Shown one piece after another: positions 11,884-24,579 of a stretch of 64,000 bases of DNA. Origin of the DNA: Anaspis maculata (lineage: Eukaryota; Arthropoda; Insecta; Coleoptera; Scraptiidae); NCBI GenBank assembly GCA_949128115.1, contig OX421963.1:39787979-39851978 (forward strand), in the 5' to 3' direction. The translations under genes and the position numbers were made by a program. The notes under the pieces are model-generated. The model was given only the letters and a program-made list of their open reading frames with translations, made no database searches and was not told where the DNA came from. The number at the start of each line of letters is the position of its first letter. Within the stretch, counting starts at the first letter, position 1.

Positions 11884-13890
11884 TGTTTTACTTTCCCGGC
11901 CCCACCAACATGAAGGGAAAGTATTGTAATGGTGCAGAAAAAAAGTTTTGAGATTTCACCGGATATATCCATTTTGAGGTCCCCCAAGTCGATTAAGACC
12001 ATTTCCAGAATGATGTCTGTCTGTGGGTGTGTATGTGTGTGTGTATGTGTGTGATCTTCCACGATAACTGCCGAACCGTTTATCCGATCGATTTGAAATT
12101 TGATATGCAGACATGGTTTCGCCCTGGAATGACCGGATTAGTTTTTGGCTGTCATCTGTCAAACAGAAGTGTCACTATCAGCAAATGACAGAAACTACAT
12201 CTCACGGAACTTGACTTGCGATATGTCATTTAAAAGCCCTTGATGAACTGTATTCAGAACAGTTAAAAATATTTTCCTACCTGTTACCTGTCAAATTATA
12301 AAAAATATCAAAGTCTGGAACTTTGCCATTTAATTATTCAAAATCTATATGACAGATGTGAACCAAACCCGGCAGAAAGCAACATTACCAAAGAATCAAA
12401 CTAATGCTGAAGTTGGAGTTTCCCACCGTTTTCCGGACAAGCGCTATGAATTTTCAAAGTTTGGCCTGGCCGAATTCAGCCGGGCTTGCCTGTTCCTCGA
12501 TTTTTGGCCTATTCAATTTTTTTAGCAACATGGCAACCAAACCGGTAGGTAACTACGTTTTTGTTACGAATTGTATCAATGTCAAAGTGACAACATGAAC
12601 GCTGTTCTCGGCAGGTTCTCGGTGTTTTCTTTTGTATCTTCTTGCATCATTTGAGGCAACAGTGCGAACCGATCCTTTGTGTTGTTTGGGGCTCCGTAAG
12701 CCCCCTTGTGTTTTATGCAGCTTTAGCAACTTCAGTATGCCCATTCCATTGACGTATATGTACAAACTGTAATGTGTGCAGTTCCCTTATTTGATTCGGT
12801 ACCAGGGCCCCATCCCCATGGTGTCTGCCGTTCAAGGCCCTGATGGGGCCCCCATCTGTGTCTATCAGATTTTACCGTTTCAGGCCAAAACTGCGGCCTT
12901 GTGTCTTCTTGGGTTCGTTGAAGCCCTTTAGGCTCCTGGTGTCTACGGGTGTCTCTTGAAGCCCCACTGAGCCCCCCTCTTTTTTTTTTTAGTTTTCAGA
13001 ACTCTCGTGCCTTCAGGTGTGGTTCGGACCTAACTTCTTGATGGGTTCGAAGTCTCATTTCACGGGTCACCACTTGGGGGCCCTGAATTGCAATTAATTA
13101 GAACTCTGCCCCAGGTTTTCAATCCGCGACTGATTTTCACCAGTTATTTTTCAAACAATAATTTAGGTTGCATCATTGAAGGCAACAGTGCGCCCCGATT
13201 GATTGTGTCTTCAAGTGTTGTTTGGGGCTGCGTAAACCCCCTTGTGTGGAACTAGCATTGCATTCTTGAGATATCACAACAGTTAACTACCTCTAGTTCT
13301 ACCTTTTGAATTATATCATCACCTTGTACCTACTTCATACTACACGATAACTTCCAAATTGTTGATCGGATTAAATCGAAATCAGGTACGAAAGCATAAG
13401 TTCAGCTTGGAATGACCTGATTAGATTTTGAGTAGATGATTTAGTTTGGAAGCCCTCAGATGGCACACTGGGTCTGGGCTTCTCTGCCCAAGCTCCAGAT
13501 TGGAGATATAGAGTTGAAATTTGACACACAGATGCAGAAGGTTCTCAATCAAGTTTGTGTAATTTCATCATCATGTCTAAAGTAGAAACAACAGTTTTTA
13601 TGAGGAACCTGCGTTGCATTCTTCAGATTCCGCAACGAGTTCCGCAACAATTAGCTTCCTAGTTTTACCTTTCGATATATTTATCACCGTGGAAACCTAA
13701 CAACCTGTCACTTGTTCTGTAGGCCCAACAATGGATGCAGGATGCTCGCTAAACGCTCAACTCACTAGAACTTGTTCAATCAACTTCTCAAAAAAATCCG
13801 ACTTTCCCGAAGGGACGCCTGAATCAAACTCATTATTGACGTCTCTAGATACCGCCGGGAAAGTTTTGTGTCGCCCCACAACAGATTTTT
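11884..13890 (+). repeat. Repeat S, copy 1 (about 2.0 kb, intact reference copy)
   Basis: It starts TTTTACTTTCCCGGCCCC and ends CAACAGATTTTT, both matched by S2. ACTTTCCCGGC near the left end is inverted as GCCGGGAAAGT near 13855-13865, suggesting short subterminal inverted repeats. The first 30 bp can also fold, as ACTTTCCC...GGGAAAGT. A (GT)-rich microsatellite at about 12020-12050 follows a TTTCCAGAATGATG block. The frame at 12404-12598 exists in both S1 and S2 but has no known domain, and the copies are nearly identical at DNA level, so this is not evidence of coding. Non-autonomous element of uncertain class. Confidence 0.7.
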
Positions 13891-14113
13891 ATTATTAGTC
13901 TCGAGATTCAAATACAAGATTCTCATATGTGTAGGCCACTATATTGGAAAACGACCGCCATTTTGGATCCAGCCATAATTTTGATTGGCACCTCAGGCAG
14001 AATTGCTTCAAACAGTTCTCCACAGGATTGTAGCGAGATTCATACCTCTAATATGAAGTGTAGTGTATCTCCTGGCTGCCTAGAATACAATCTTTGCAAG
14101 TGAGATTAATTCA
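13891..14113 (-). repeat. Repeat T, fragment of the reverse copy
   Basis: GACCGCCATTTTGGAT and the TCTCCTGGCTGCC block match parts of T in reverse orientation. The copy continues on the far side of S2 at 22659, so S2 inserted within this T copy. Confidence 0.55.
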
Positions 14114-14256
14114 TTTTACTTTCCCGGCCCCACCAACATGGAGGGAAAGTAGTGTAATCGTGCAGAAAAAAAGTTTTGAGATTTCACCGGATATATCCAT
14201 TTTGAGGTCCCCCAAGTCGATTAAGACCATTTCCAGAATGATGTCTGTCTGTGGGT

Positions 14257-14370
<114 letters not shown>

Positions 14371-14753
14371 ACGTGTGCGGCTATGCTTATGGGGACTTTG
14401 GCAAGAATGTAACCATAGTTGTGTGGACTTCACCAATTACGGGGACATACACACGTCCCCACAAATTTTAAGTGCTTCTAACGTGTTCTCTGGGGCCTCC
14501 TTACCGTAGAAAACACAATTTCCCAATATGTCCCCACAATTATAGGTCAAGAATGGTGTGTAAAACCATATAATTGTAACCCAAATTGTGGGGACCTCAG
14601 TCAGAGTCGCTAGATGGCGCTGTTTGACTGATTTTCTAGTGCTGAACTGTACCAGATTCATCGAGGTCCCCATAATATTCTCATTGTTGTGGGGACATCC
14701 AGAATTGAATTTACACAATATTATGTAGGTTATATTATGAGGTGGTGTGTAGG

Positions 14754-15281
14754 TAGTGATGGGCTGTGAAATATTTCATTTTGAAACTTTTCGAAGTTTC
14801 CGAAACTTTTCGAAAGTTTCTAGCCAAGTCATAAATTTCCAAAAGTTATGAAACTAGAAATTCCTTTTCTTCCACACTCTAGGGTTAGTTAAGATGTTTT
14901 CTGTTTGGAAATTTTTATTCTAGTTTTTGAAATTAATTTTTGTTACTCAACTACCTACATGTAAGAACTGGTACTCGTACGATACCTGTTTTGTTTAGTT
15001 TCATTAGCTTTGTCCTGTTATTTATTCAGAGTTCAATAACTTCATTTGTGTCTTGATTATGTGCAATAATAACAATATCAAAATTCAGACAGTCGTTCAA
15101 TGTCCCAAATACTCAAATTAGTCATACCTTTACACTCACATATCTACGCTTTATAAGAAAAAACATCAATTTTGTTTCAAATTTTGCCATGTTTCATAAA
15201 TTTCCATAAATTTCATAAATGTCATGTAAATTTCATAGAAAATTTCAGCAATCATCAGTTTCTGAAATCTGCCGATCACTA
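14754..15281. mobile_element. hAT-type non-autonomous element, 528 bp
   Basis: The ends TAGTGATGGGC and GCCGATCACTA form an imperfect terminal inverted repeat. The element is flanked by a perfect 8-bp duplication TGTGTAGG (14746-14753 and 15282-15289). TAGTGATG ends with 8-bp target duplications are characteristic of the hAT superfamily. Subterminal motifs (GAAACTTTTCGAAGTTTC near 14782, TTTCATAAATTTCC near the other end) repeat in the flanks. No coding frame. Confidence 0.85.
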
Positions 15282-15289
15282 TGTGTAGG

Positions 15290-15599
15290 TACCCATAGGT
15301 ATTGTTGGATGTGAATAGGTATTGATACAATGAAGAAGAACATCTTATGCCGTGTGATCCAAACCATTCCGAAATGGGGTAGGTAAATAAAGAGTAAGTA
15401 AGTAAAGTAAGTAAATCTTTCCAATAAAGGTGGTCTCTCTCGCACGATTTACGTCACAGCCCCACATGACCGCAGTGTAGTGCCGCGCACATCATAACGA
15501 ACGGAGTTTCCCTTGGAGATATTAGGCGCCGTTATAGCTAGACACCACCAGCTGCGCGGTACGAACGCGCGCGCATCTGTCTCTTTTCTGCTGAAAAAG
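15290..15599. other. Spacer with (AGTA)n run
   Basis: A short AGTA/AGTAA run lies near 15393-15415. It is followed by a GC-richer stretch (15460-15580) that begins the next repeat block. No gene seen. Confidence 0.35.
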
Positions 15600-17690
15600 T
15601 CCATTACGTTCATATGGCCGTTTTCAGCGCACTTTCCAAAAAAATTGGAAAAAGGCGCTTTAAGCTTCACTTTGTCCGTCCGTCCGTCCGTACCCGGGAT
15701 AACTCCTCAGGGAAGAAAGATATCGATGTGGTGTGAACGCTGATCAATAGTATATTTGTCCAGGATGTCAAGTTGACTTTTGGTTTTTTGTTATTCCTCC
15801 GCCATCTTTGATCCGCCATTTTGAATTTCTTTAAAAGTGATCTGATCGAGATGAAACAATGTGAACCACATCAAGATCTATTTAATTTTTGGCAATTGGT
15901 TCCCCGCCGCCATATTGTATTCTCCATATCGAATATGTTTCGAAGTGATAGAACTAGGAGAATTATGCCTCAACGAAGAAAGATATCGATGTGGTGCAAA
16001 CGCCAATGGAATGCGTACGTGTCCACCATATAAAGTTGACCAATGATTTTTGTCATTTGGCTGCCATCTTTGATCCGCCATTTGGAATTTCTCTGAAAGT
16101 GGTCTGATTCGAGTGAAAGCAGGCGATGTGAACTTCATTAAGATACATCCAACTTCCGACAATTGATACCCCGTCGCCATCTTGTATTCTCCATAATTAA
16201 CATGTTTCAAAATCATAGAAGTAGGATTTGAATCGGAATCGGTCGAATTCACAGGCGATGTGATCTTCACCAAAATACATCCGATTTTGGACAAATGATG
16301 CTCTGCCGCCATATTGAAATTTCTTATCACTCAACGATTTTCATGAAGCTTGGGACTTACCTTTATTTCGTATGATCATTCTCATTCTCCAGCCAAATCC
16401 CAAGATTCTGCCGCCATCTTGGCCGCCATATCGGAATCCCTTATTATTGGAACGATTTTCATGAAACTTGGAACTAAGCCTTGTCTATAGTACGATCATT
16501 TTGATTTTCAAGCAAAATTTCATGATTATGACGCTATTTTGGCCCGCCATATTGAAATTTATGCCCAAATAACGGTAGAACTCTAATTTACATCTTCCGT
16601 TCACTAATCCTTCAAAAAGGAAGTGCGTTACTCAGCCTCATGCCCATGAGGCATACTCGCTTGTTTCTGTCTGTCTGTGTAGAATTTGAGAAATTGGAGG
16701 TACTGCCCTTTGCGGAAAATAGCTAGAGCCTTGTACCTAACTTTTTCCGTTGGATAGCTGATGTCCGCAAGGGTGGCCAATGGGCTTTTTTACCATACAT
16801 GGCTGTCATCGTCCATCATTCCCATGTTCATTGTCGTGGAACATGAAACTCACCATTGTCTCGTATGATCGTTCTTATTTTCAAGCTGAATTTCATTATT
16901 TCGCCGCCATCTTGGCCGCCATATTTAAATCTCTAAGGGATGGGACACTTCATTATGAAACTTGGAAATTACTCTTGTCTCGTACGACGAGTATTTTGAT
17001 TTTCAAGCTGAGTTTCATGATTCCGCCGCCATCTTGGCCGCCATATTGGAATCTCTGATTAGTGGAACGATCATTGTCATTAAACTTGGGAATTACTCTT
17101 CTCTCATATAAACATTCTTATTTTCAAACCATGACCTCATTTCCATGGACGACAAATCTGCACAGAAAATGCGCTATTGCGACTCACGCACGTGTGATGA
17201 TCTCTACTTGTTTTGATTCATGCATAGTTATTATTATTATCATCATCAAAGAACCTTCTGTCCACTTCGGAGAAGTTGAACTCCTCAAGGAATAAACTAG
17301 AGTCCTGGAACTTTTTCCGATGAATAGCCTAGGCCCTCATAGCTGGCCAATGGGCAGATTAGATTCCATGATTCCACCGCCATCTTGGCCACCATGATGA
17401 AATTTTCTTATTAGTGGAACAATTGTCATGAAACTTTGAACTCACTCTAGTCTCGTATGAACATTCTTAATTCAAGCTGAGTTTCATGATTCTGCCGCCA
17501 TCTTGGCCGCCATATTGAAATTTCTCATCGGTGGAACGATTTTCATGGAACTTGGAACTTGCCCTTGTCTCGTAGGTACATATAATTATCCTTATTTTCA
17601 AGCTGAATTCCACGATTCCGCTACTATCTTGGCCGCCATATTGAAATTTCTTATGACAGATGCATATCGATTGTGTTTTGAAAGTACACG
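15600..17690 (+). repeat. Repeat block U1 with ~122-bp tandem units
   Basis: It opens with a (TCCG)n run at 15676-15690 and then holds degenerate units. Each contains CCGCCATCTTGGCCGCCAT, then TTGAAATTTCT, then GGAACGATTTTCATG and TTCAAGCTGAATTTC. Neighbouring units start about 122-124 bp apart (for example 16897/17019 and 17370/17492/17616). A related block is at 37081-38000. A composite tandem repeat with no coding function seen. Confidence 0.7.
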
Positions 17691-17814
17691 CTGACTCAAA
17701 ATCCCAAGTGAATCGGTTGGAATCGACCTATTTTGTTGTCGGGAATATATGATATCTTTTTGTGTACCTACTCATTTCTGGGACACCTGTATACTATTTT
17801 GTAGGGGAGAGAAG

Positions 17815-19430
17815 GGGCTTGTCAGTTGTCGAGAAAAAGGGCCAAAATTTACGTAATCAGGTACATGAAAGAAACCAACGGAATTTTGTAAGGAAACATC
17901 CCCTTAATCAAAAATCTGGTCGTAAGACAAAATTTTTGGGACCATTCAGTTCAGAAGACAAGTTCGAAATTTTCAAAAAAAGTACCAAAATTCGCATTCA
18001 TTCATCAATTTTTTTCAGATATTTTGTTGACTCACCCACTTTGTGTGATATATGTTCATAAATCATAATCAAGATAAGAAGCGGAATCGATTTCCATGTT
18101 TAAATGCAGGGTGTCCGATTTGAGAAGAATGTTTCGATGTTGCAGCCTGTGCGCGATATACCCTTAAAAATTTTCGTGGACAGTTTCAAAACCCACGTGA
18201 AAAATCATGTAAGAATTGTTGTTCATTCTTAAAATTATGTCTGAGAAAAAGTCTCCAGAACGGGATGAATTTTGTCTTTTTTTGACAATTTAAAACTTGT
18301 TTCATGGACCCTCAAAAATTTTGTCTCACGACTCGATTTCTGATTTAGGGGATGTTCCCACACAAAAGCCCGTTGGTTCCATTCAAGTACCTTATACCGT
18401 CCGTTTTTTATTTTAGGCCCCAGCCCGTAGCACCTTTATTTTGGGTTTCACACCCAATATATTATATATTTTTGAAATCACAAAAACAAGATCTTTCGAC
18501 TGATGATATGTCAAATTATTTTTGACAGATGTCATTTTTTGACAAATGAGAGAATAGTACTTGTGATACATAATTTTAAAGCCCATAAAATTCCGAGGAG
18601 AACTGTGTTTTTATTTTTGGAATAGGGTGTCTTCTACAGCTTCTAGGGGTCTTTCAATAGGAAAAAATGTTGAATTTCAGAAATACATAATAAGTGAGTA
18701 TAGGTGAAGCAGGTACTTATTTTTAATGTTAACTAATGGTGATAATAATCAATTAATCACAATTGAACAAAAAATGTCCTAAAGAAGTTGCTCGAAATGA
18801 CCGCCTCCTTGTTCATCCTTGAATGAAAAATTCGACGATCAGTGAATTGGAACCACCGGCCCAACGCGATGACATCCGAGCTTGCCAGATATGACCCCCC
18901 TCGATTTTTTAATGAGCCTACGCGAAAGATAAGGTGTTTATAGAGTTTCCCAATAATTTGGACGATTTAAAAATCATATCATCACCATTGGTTAATTTCA
19001 AAAATACCTATTACTTATTGAGTGGCTATTTCTGAAATTGACATTTTTTCCTATTGAAAGACCCCTAGAAGCTGTGAAAGACACCCTATCTCAAAAATAA
19101 AAACACAATTCTCCTTAGAATTTGATGGGCTTTAAAATGATGTATCACAAGTACTATTCTGTCATTTGTCAAAAAATGACATCTGTCAAAAATAATTTGA
19201 CATATCATCACTCGAAAGATCTTGTTTTTCTGGATTCAAAAATATATAATATATTTGGTGTGAAATCCATAATAAAGGTGCTACGGGCTGGGGCCTAGAA
19301 TAAAAAAAAACGGACGGTATAACGTAAATTTTGGTCATTTTTAGGAATTTGACAAGCCTATACCAGCCTGAAGCTCCCGGTCTGACATGTAAGACAAAGA
19401 AATTTCCAACAAACTTATCAACGCACATTA
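17815..19430. repeat. Large palindrome O, left arm split by foldback F
   Basis: CGTCCGTTTTTTATTTTAGG at 18398 is mirrored near 19290-19320. AAAGACCCCTAGAAGC near 19055 is mirrored near 18645, with the centre at about 18850. The left arm continues beyond F: the CCAAAATTTACG block at 17842 pairs with CGTAAATTTTGG at 19325. Without F it is a foldback of roughly 1.1 kb. No protein frame supports a gene. Confidence 0.75.
17859..18392. mobile_element. Foldback F nested in palindrome O
   Basis: Left end AGGTACATGAAAG...AACCAACGG; right end mirrors it as CCGTTGG...TTCAAGTACCT. CATCCCCTTAATCA and TTTTGGGACC blocks are also inverted. The uninterrupted right arm of O at 19320-19335 shows the site without F. 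A TA-rich 3-4 bp duplication is possible but unclear. Confidence 0.7.
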
Positions 19431-20000
19431 GACCTACAGGGTTAAAATCATGTGCCTTATGACGTAAGTTTTGAGGCACCAGCTCCCTGTCCATTGGTAC
19501 AGAAATCTGCATCTCAAATTTTATGCTATTATGAGATATGATTTTGTGAAATTTTCGTCAAATCACCCTGTAACTTTGAAACGAAGGGCGTCAAAAAATT
19601 TTCAAGGCTTCGCCCCTGAAGCTGTACCTACCCTTGAACGAGCCCTTGAACCAGGAATGTTTACATTCCACTTGTTCAGTAGGTACGTTACGTTTAGTAG
19701 GTAGGTACCTACCCATATTATGTTCAGTGTACCTACCTACGATCGATCGATAGCTCTTTTCCTTGAGGAGCATTTCCTTAGTCTTGCAGTATTAATATAC
19801 ACATTCATTATTTTACTGGCAGTTTTGTGACAGTGAACTAGTTTTGTTTTCAATTGACAGTACCTATCTTCCCCGAAAGTAAACCCCCATATCCCATTGA
19901 CTTCATTGTAGAATTTTAACCTCGTGGCCATAACAAGTAGGTACTATTGTCAAGAGTGTCCACACAATTTCAAAACAGATGTGTGATAAGACCACACACT
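19431..20000. other. Spacer inside block X, no gene seen
   Basis: It contains a cluster of TAGGTACC/GTAGGTAGG words (19680-19740) and GATCGATCGAT at 19741. Reading frames here are short and overlap on both strands. Confidence 0.3.
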
Positions 20001-20209
20001 TAACACACACCAAAAATGTGTGTACCAAATTGTGGGGACGGACCCCACAGTAAGGTTTCACCAATTTTCCCACGATTTTTCTAGTGTATCGAAAAACTAC
20101 AAAAAGAGTCATTTACAGTTTGGAAAACTCTACCGTAATATGTAAAAATCTCGATATCCCCACAATTGGGTCTATTTCATGCGTCCCCACAAGTCCCACG
20201 CGACCGGTA

Positions 20210-20242
<33 letters not shown>

Positions 20243-21441
20243 GTGATCTTCCACGATAACTGCCGAACCGTTTATCCGATCGATTTGAAATTTGATATGC
20301 AGACATGGTTTCGCCCTGGAATGACCGGATTAGTTTTTGGCTGTCATCTGTCAAACAGAAGTGTCACTATCAGCAAATGACAGAAGCTACATCTCACGGA
20401 ACTTGACTTGCGATATGTCATTTGAAAGCCCTTGAAGAACTGTATTCAGAACAGTTAAAAGTATTTTCCTACCTGTTGTCTGTCAAATTATAAAAAATAT
20501 CAAAGTCTGGAACTTTGCCATTTAATTATTCAAAATCTATAGGACAGATGTGAACCAAACCCGGCAGGAAGCAACATTACCAAAGAATCAAACTAATGCT
20601 GAAGTTGGAGTTTCCCACCGTTTTCCGGACAAGCGCTATGAATTTTCAAAGTTTGGCCTGGCCGAATTCAGCCGGGCTTGCCTGTTCCTCGATTTTTGGC
20701 CTATTCAATTTTTTTAGCAACATAGCAACCAAACCGGTAGGTAACTACGTTTTTGTTACGAATCGTATCAATGTCAAAGTGACAACATGAACGCTGTTCT
20801 CGGCAGGTTCTCGGTGTTTTCTTTTGTATCTTCTTGCATTATTTGGGGCAACAGTGCGAACCGATCCTTTGTGTTGTTTGGGGCTCCGTAAACCCCCTTG
20901 TGTTTTCTGTAGTTTTAGCAACTCCAGTATGCTCATTCCATTGACGTATATGTACAAACTGTAATGTGTGCAGTTCCCTTATTTGATTCGGTACCAGGGC
21001 CCCATCCCCATGGTGTCTGCTGTTCAAGACCCTGATGGGGCCCCTATCTGTGTCTATCAGATTTTGCCGTTTCAGGCCAAAACTGCGGCCTTGTGTCTTC
21101 TTGGGTTCGTTGAAGCCCTCTAGGCTCCTGGTGTCTACGGGTGTCTCTTGAAGCCCCACTGAGCCCCCCCTTTTTTTAGTTTTCAGAACTATCGTGCCTT
21201 CAGGTGTGGTTCGGACCTAACTTCTTGATGGGCTCGAAGTCTCATTTCAGAGGTCACCACTTGGGGGCCCTGAATTGCACTCAATTAGAACTCTGCCCCA
21301 GGTTTTCAATCCGCGACTGATTTTCACCGGCTATTTTTCAAACAATAATTTAGGTTGCATCATTGAAGGCAACAGTGCGCCCCGATTAATTGTGTCTTCA
21401 GGTGTTGTTTGGGGCTGCGTAAACCCCTTTGTGTGGAACTA

Positions 21442-22218
21442 CACCTTTTCCAGTTGTAGTTCAGAAAATATCAGTTGTATTTCAGATATCGTCAATTGTA
21501 GTTCAGAAAACGTCAATTGCATTTCAGATTAGTAAAATGTAGTTCAGAAAGTATCAATTTTATTTCAGATTAGTCAAATGTATTTCAGAAACAGTCAATT
21601 GTATTTCAGATTAATAAATTGAATTTGAGAAAGCATCATTTGTATATCAGAAAGCGTGATTTGTATTTCAGAACATGTCATTTGTAGTTCAGAAAATAAT
21701 TTATATGTATAATTTATCAATCAATGCAGCTCCAAGATAATTGTAGCATTTGTCGTTCTTCAGTGCTGCGGAAGCCGGTCGTGCGATTAACACCCCCGCA
21801 AGCATCTGTTACACAGAAGATGTGCCGAATATCTGCAGTTCATCATACAAGAAGATCAAGAGTTCGAAGCTGTGGCTGTGCAAAAGTGCCCCAATTTGCA
21901 GGAGTCTGAATAAAATTGATACTTTCTGAACTACATTTTACTAACCATAGATGCAACTGATGTCTTCTGAACTACAATTGACGCCTTCTGAACTTCAATT
22001 GACGCTTTCTGAAATACAATTGACATAATCTGATGTACAGTTGAAGTTTTCTGAACTACATTTGATAAATCTGAAATACAATTGACGCCTTCTGAACTAC
22101 AAGTGACTAATCCGAAATACAATTGACGCTTTCTGAACTACACTTGATAAATTCTGAAATTCAATTGACGATATCTGAAATACAATTGATATTTTCTGAA
22201 CTACAACTGGAAAAGGTG
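21442..22218. mobile_element. Foldback with tandem-repeat arms and TA target duplication
   Basis: The ends CACCTTTTCCAGTTG and CAACTGGAAAAGGTG are a perfect 15-bp inverted repeat. Each arm is a tandem array of about 21-bp units built on TGTAGTTCAGAAA and TGTATTTCAGAT: about twelve units on the left (21455-21710) and about fifteen inverted units on the right (21915-22205). The core of about 200 bp is unrelated. TA flanks both sides (21440-21441, 22219-22220). The orthologous position in S1 (13253-13254) has a single TA and no element, so the insertion is proven within the window. Arms made of short tandem units recall Drosophila FB elements, which however make 9-bp duplications. The core frame at 21724-21909 is unrecognised. 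Confidence 0.88.
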
Positions 22219-22658
22219 TAGCATTGCATTCTTGAGATATCACAACAGTTAACTAGCTGTAGCTCCAATCAAATCGAAATCAGGTACGAAAACATAAGGT
22301 CAGCCTGGAATGACCTGATTAGTTTTTGGATAGATGATTTCGATCGGGAGTCCTCAAGGGACACATTGGGTCTGGGCTTGTCTGGATGCAGCATTGCATT
22401 CTCCAAATTCGCAACAATTGTCTTCCTAGTTCTACCTTTCGAAGTATTTTATCACTATGGAAACCTAAGAACCTGTCACTTATTTTGTAGGCTCAACAAT
22501 GGATGCAGAATGATCGCATAACGCACAACTTACTAGAACTTTTTCAATCAACTTTTCAATTAAATCCAACTTCCCCGAAGGGACGCCTAAATCAAACTCA
22601 TTACTGACGTCCCTGAATACCGCCGGGAAAGTTTTGTGTCGCCCCACAACAGATTTTT

Positions 22659-23420
22659 TAGAGGTTATTTGAAAAGAGGTCCATAAGTGTCATACATTTC
22701 TGTAATCAACATAGAAAGCTTCATAGGGAACAATAACTAATTACAGGACGTCGCAAAAATTGAATTTTTTTTGAACTCTCTGTATATTATGAGCTGAACA
22801 AATTAATAATATATTATTACCATTTTCGAGAACTACGAAAAAAATTATAGAGGACTAATTTTTGTTTTTTCAAAATACCTCCAAGGTGAACCGTTTGGTG
22901 AAGGGTAGGGTTTTGACCTCGTGCGACACCCTGTTCAAAGAAAATTGAGCATCTGTCACGATTATTAGATATGGTTACCGTCAGTTTAAGAATAGCTAGT
23001 ATGGAAATCGTTATCCTGCGGTATAACTACAATGGGGCGAATATGACATTTCCACGTATTCAAGTCGCCATTTTGGAAAACGGCCGCCATTTTGGATGCA
23101 GCAATAATTTGCGTGAGCACCTCGGATAGAATTGTTCCGAATAGTTCCCTGGAGAAGTGTACCAAATTTCATAGCTCTAACATGAAGTGCAGTAACTGTT
23201 CACGTAGCGGTCCTACCATACCATTATTACCATTTAGGTATCTTTCGAAAATCCTTTTTTTAATTTTTGGGTTTTGGAAATGCCAATGGGTTCAAACCAA
23301 ACTACATAAGCTTCCGAAAGAGACCTAAATGGTGTGATTCTGTCAAGGAATAAGCCCATAGCGATTGATCCCGCAACGCTTTATTTCAAGAATTCAACTC
23401 CGTCCTTAAGGCTGTATTAT
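22659..23420 (-). repeat. Repeat T, main part of reverse copy
   Basis: Inverted relative to 11015-11635. The far end (23260-23410) carries the W block: TTTTGGAAATGCCAATGGG, then CTTCCGAAAGAGACC, then CCGCAACGCTTTATTTC. This W block also occurs at 40600-40750 and twice at 46175-46484. No gene. Confidence 0.65.
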
Positions 23421-24539
23421 GCACTACGCAGGGTATCAATTTTTCTCCCTCAAAAATAAAGATAAAGAGATACTTTTATAGATACTTTTATTCTAGATTT
23501 TGATGGGATTTCATTAAATGTTTGTCCACTTTGTTTCCGTTTGGATTACCTCACATTTTTTCGGAAGCCCAATACCCTTAAAACATCAGAAAAGTTTCTA
23601 AGGGATTGCTGGGACATTTTTTTAACAAACGATGAAATTATCAACTTATTATAATTTTATTTTATAATTTTGAGATACGTCGAAAATTGAATACAGAGCC
23701 GTTTTTTGGAAAAAGTTGGCAACAAAAAAACATAATTGAAAAACCGCTCTGTATTAAATTTTTTAATACACTCACTACACCGTATGAAAAATTGACTTTT
23801 TATCTAAGTACATTTTTGAGGGAGAAATCCTCAAAATTTTGGCCTGTTGAGAATACAGCCTCAACTCTTCATGATTAAACTCTTTGGTGTAACAGGGGTA
23901 TTTCAAGAAATATTCTACTCTAACGGATTGTGGGCTCCATGCGGAGCAAATTTTGTTTGTTCTCGATAGCACCAATTTTACATATTTAGGTTTGTTGGTA
24001 GGTACCTACTTACCCTCAGGCCCTTCAGCCCGCACTCTTGAAAACCTCTCGTGCCAACTAAAAAGCTTTCTAATCCTCTTCTATGCCGCTCCATGAGCAC
24101 GAAAATGTCTCTTAACTTCGTCAAATTACTGCTGACCGTTTGACCTCAAAAGAACGAAAAGGGAAAACATACATCTTCACACATATTACTTCAGGTCCCC
24201 AGGAGCAATTGTTTAGACACCCTGAAATTTTCCTCTGTCGGATATTTGTTTTTATTTTTAGCTCCGTCTCTCATTCGTATCCTTACAAAACAGCACTTCA
24301 TCCGTCAGCACTTCAACAAAAACATACTCGCGGAACCATATAAAGGCATAATTTCTTCGTTGTAATTCCGAGGAAATGCAAATATCAAATCTAACCAACC
24401 CCTCGCGAAAATTGGCATTCCAGTATCGTTGACTCTGACAATTTGCCTAGAAAACTAGGATATTATTATCTTGCGGAAATAAATTTAACAACCTCCCCGG
24501 TGTATTTTGCTATCTCTCTCGCTCTCTTTCTCTCTTTCA

Positions 24540-24579
<40 letters not shown>

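Noticed and set aside
12404..12598. Frame conserved between S1 and S2 (20596-20790)
   Set aside because: S1 and S2 are nearly identical throughout, including non-coding parts, so conservation says nothing about coding.
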